Below are positions 62,350 to 64,000 of a stretch of DNA of 64,000 nucleotides, piece after piece. This DNA comes from a bacterium (GTDB lineage Bacteria; Verrucomicrobiota; Kiritimatiellia; CAIKKV01; CAITUY01). Where the stretch lies: NCBI GenBank assembly GCA_037143175.1, contig JBAWZF010000008.1, positions 18,859-82,858 of the forward strand, in the 5' to 3' direction. Position 1 is the first letter of the stretch. Each line of letters starts with the position of its first letter. The notes below the pieces were generated by a model. The model was not told the DNA's origin, did not search any database, and was given only the letters and a program-made list of their open reading frames with translations. The position numbers and the translations under genes were made by a program.

Positions 62350-64000
62350 GCGAAACCCGAATCAAATCATTGGGAAGCCAGCTGATCGTTGCCATTCTTT
62401 TTCTGGCGGCGGGGTTGGGATTAATCACCTTCTTTGTGCTCTTTGCCCAGCCTCCTGAGCGAACGCATCGTGCGGCCTTTGTCCGGAACTATTCCGAGGA
62501 TCGGCTTTTGAGCCAATTATCAGAAACTAATTTGCAAAAAACAGTGACCCGTATTGCGGACGCCGGCGTGAAGCCGGGTGAACGGCAAATCGGACGTCTG
62601 ACAGGTAGTCCGGGGTTCTACCGTACCGAGACCTTGATCCGGGATACCTTTGCGGCGGCGGGTCTTGAGGTGCGCACTCAGGAGTTTGAGGTGGTTGTAC
62701 CTGAGACTGAGTTCTGTGAGATCCTGGGTGCCGACGGGAAGCCCTTGCCGGGTGTTACCTTGTACCCCTTTGAACCTTCCGGTCTGGTGCCGCAGAATGT
62801 GCCTCCGGAAGGCATCCGGGCGCGCTTGGTTGAGACAGAGAGTGCAGATTTGACGTTGCTGGCAGGGAATGATCCGAAGCAGACGATTGTTTTGACCTAT
62901 CTTGATTCCGCCGGTTCCTGGCCCACCTTGGCAGGGGTCGGGGTGCGGGCTCTGGTGGTGCGCGAGGATGAAGTTGCCAAGGCGATGCGGAGTGATCCGG
63001 ATCAGGCGGCCCCATGGGCGAGCATGCTGGGCGCGGCCGACATGGCCTACCCCCGGTTCGTGGCGCGCGGTCCGATTGAAAAGTTTAGTGGTCAGGACGT
63101 GACGATTCGCTCCAAGGTCGCGTGGAAGACCAAGCGGGCTCGCAATGTGGTTGGTTTGCTGCGGGGGAAGGGGGGCGGCCGCGAGGCCCTGATTCTGAAT
63201 AGTTATTATGACAGCAGTTCGGTCGTTCCTGAACTGGCGCCAGGTGCGGAACAATCGCTGTCGCTGGTGGCGTTGCTGGAGCTGGCTCAGGCGCTAGGGC
63301 AGTATAAGGGCGAATTGGACCGCGATATTATTTTTGCCGCCACAGCCGGGCATGCGCAGGCATTGACTGGCGTCTGCCGATTAATGGATGCAGTAGAGAA
63401 ATTCACCGAGAAACGGCGTGACTACAAGCCCTTGGAGCAGCGGCAAGTTGAAGAGCGTCGACGTCTCGACTATGCCGAACGCGCTTTGGTTTTTTGTGGC
63501 GAACTGGCCCGAAGCGAGGCGGGCGCAGGAACTCGCCTGAAGGAACGTCTGACGCAGGAGGCTGATTTCCGGAATTGGTTTGAGTCTGGAATGAAAGTGG
63601 TGTCTGGCGAGGTTAACCTGGAGCGTCGGGAAGATGTGATCACCGCCAAGCTGGCCTATTTCAGGGCGGGAAAACCGATTTTCCGAGAGGGGTTTGACGC
63701 GCTGAAGGCCACGGACGCGGAGCGGGCGATGACGGAGAATACGCATCCCTTGCTTCAGGCCTACATTGCCGCCCAGACCAAGGATAATGTGTCGGGAAAC
63801 ATGATGTCCCTGCCGGTATTAACCCTGGCGGAGCGGCCTGAGTTTGGCTCGTGGGGGTATCTAGCTAAAGCGACTCAATATTTTGAAGCACTGCGTAAGT
63901 ATCATCGTCAGCGCATCAAGGAACTGGCTGATACCATTGAACTGCGGAAGTTGTTGGTTTCTTATGAGCGAACCCTTACGCTGAATCTGGACCTCTATTC
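62346..64000 (+). CDS. M28-like membrane protein without zinc ligands (3' end outside window)
   Basis: 551 codons visible, no stop before the window edge. One N-terminal transmembrane helix (about 12-35), then a PA-like region and a domain aligned by eye with M28 aminopeptidases. The usual AHYDS is NSYYDSSSV, the GAxDN is PGAEQSLS, and the EE site falls at DIIFAATAGHAQAL. All metal-binding positions therefore seem replaced, so a peptidase activity is doubtful. A Glu/Arg-rich coiled-coil follows (about 345-400). It is co-transcribed with the DUF6785-like protein and may be its extracytoplasmic partner. Confidence 0.65.
   Translation, partial: MSETRIKSLGSQLIVAILFLAAGLGLITFFVLFAQPPERTHRAAFVRNYSEDRLLSQLSETNLQKTVTRIADAGVKPGERQIGRLTGSPGFYRTETLIRDTFAAAGLEVRTQEFEVVVPETEFCEILGADGKPLPGVTLYPFEPSGLVPQNVPPEGIRARLVETESADLTLLAGNDPKQTIVLTYLDSAGSWPTLAGVGVRALVVREDEVAKAMRSDPDQAAPWASMLGAADMAYPRFVARGPIEKFSGQDVTIRSKVAWKTKRARNVVGLLRGKGGGREALILNSYYDSSSVVPELAPGAEQSLSLVALLELAQALGQYKGELDRDIIFAATAGHAQALTGVCRLMDAVEKFTEKRRDYKPLEQRQVEERRRLDYAERALVFCGELARSEAGAGTRLKERLTQEADFRNWFESGMKVVSGEVNLERREDVITAKLAYFRAGKPIFREGFDALKATDAERAMTENTHPLLQAYIAAQTKDNVSGNMMSLPVLTLAERPEFGSWGYLAKATQYFEALRKYHRQRIKELADTIELRKLLVSYERTLTLNLDLY

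Overview
The window looks like a chromosomal segment from a Gram-negative, envelope-rich bacterium. It carries Tol-Pal, TatAC, lipoproteins and an outer-membrane export barrel. Several families recall the PVC superphylum (Kiritimatiellota, Verrucomicrobiota or Lentisphaerota): a UxaE-type epimerase, a DUF6785-type membrane protein, a DUF2339/DUF3999 pair, GHL10-like lipoproteins, and heptanucleotide repeats between and inside genes. The taxonomic placement is inferred from family recall only. No rRNA, tRNA or CRISPR array was seen.

Layout. 1-6.1 kb (minus strand) is an envelope block: tolA-like, tolB and pal, then a clear terminator, then tatA, tatC, a small membrane protein, an S41 protease and the 5' part of tsaD. 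6.2-8.3 kb is a GHL10-like lipoprotein. 8.5-17.1 kb (plus) is an exopolysaccharide operon: a PilZ-GT2 synthase, a degenerate NodB-like membrane protein, and a 1661-residue TPR/NodB-like/outer-membrane-barrel protein. After a DEAD-box helicase, 18.3-29.3 kb (minus) is a complete Wsp-like chemosensory operon: CheW, CheR-TPR, CheW, two MCPs, CheA-REC, CheB, REC-GGDEF and REC-Cys4. Its predicted output is c-di-GMP, and the neighbouring synthase has an intact c-di-GMP-binding PilZ consensus. The two operons therefore read as one sensing-to-matrix module.

29.5-33.3 kb holds the DUF3999/DUF2339 membrane pair. 33.4-44.3 kb is a type I restriction-modification island: hsdM, a four-helix-bundle cassette, fragments of RhuM-like and DUF1016-like genes packed with unrelated short palindromes, hsdS, a four-helix-bundle/zinc-finger gene, an unknown gene, hsdR and an M48-like metallopeptidase. 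Hexamer and heptamer repeats occur here, some inside the reading frames of hsdM and hsdS.

44.4-47.3 kb encodes cytochrome bd oxidase with a coupled rubredoxin-like membrane protein. It converges across a heptamer-repeat hairpin on a type III polyketide synthase/flavoprotein/methyltransferase cluster (47.4-50.4 kb), which suggests alkylresorcinol or alkylquinone synthesis. 50.6-52.8 kb contains two toxin-antitoxin loci. Both keep the antitoxin, and both toxins have an internal, frameshifting deletion. 52.9-59.4 kb is mixed: a B12-binding radical SAM protein, a GT4 glycosyltransferase, a PLD-type phospholipid synthase overlapping a deoxyhypusine-synthase-like gene, and uxaE behind a strong hairpin. 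59.6-64 kb has a textbook sigma-54 promoter driving a DUF6785-like membrane protein and an M28-like protein that seems to lack its zinc ligands and runs off the window.
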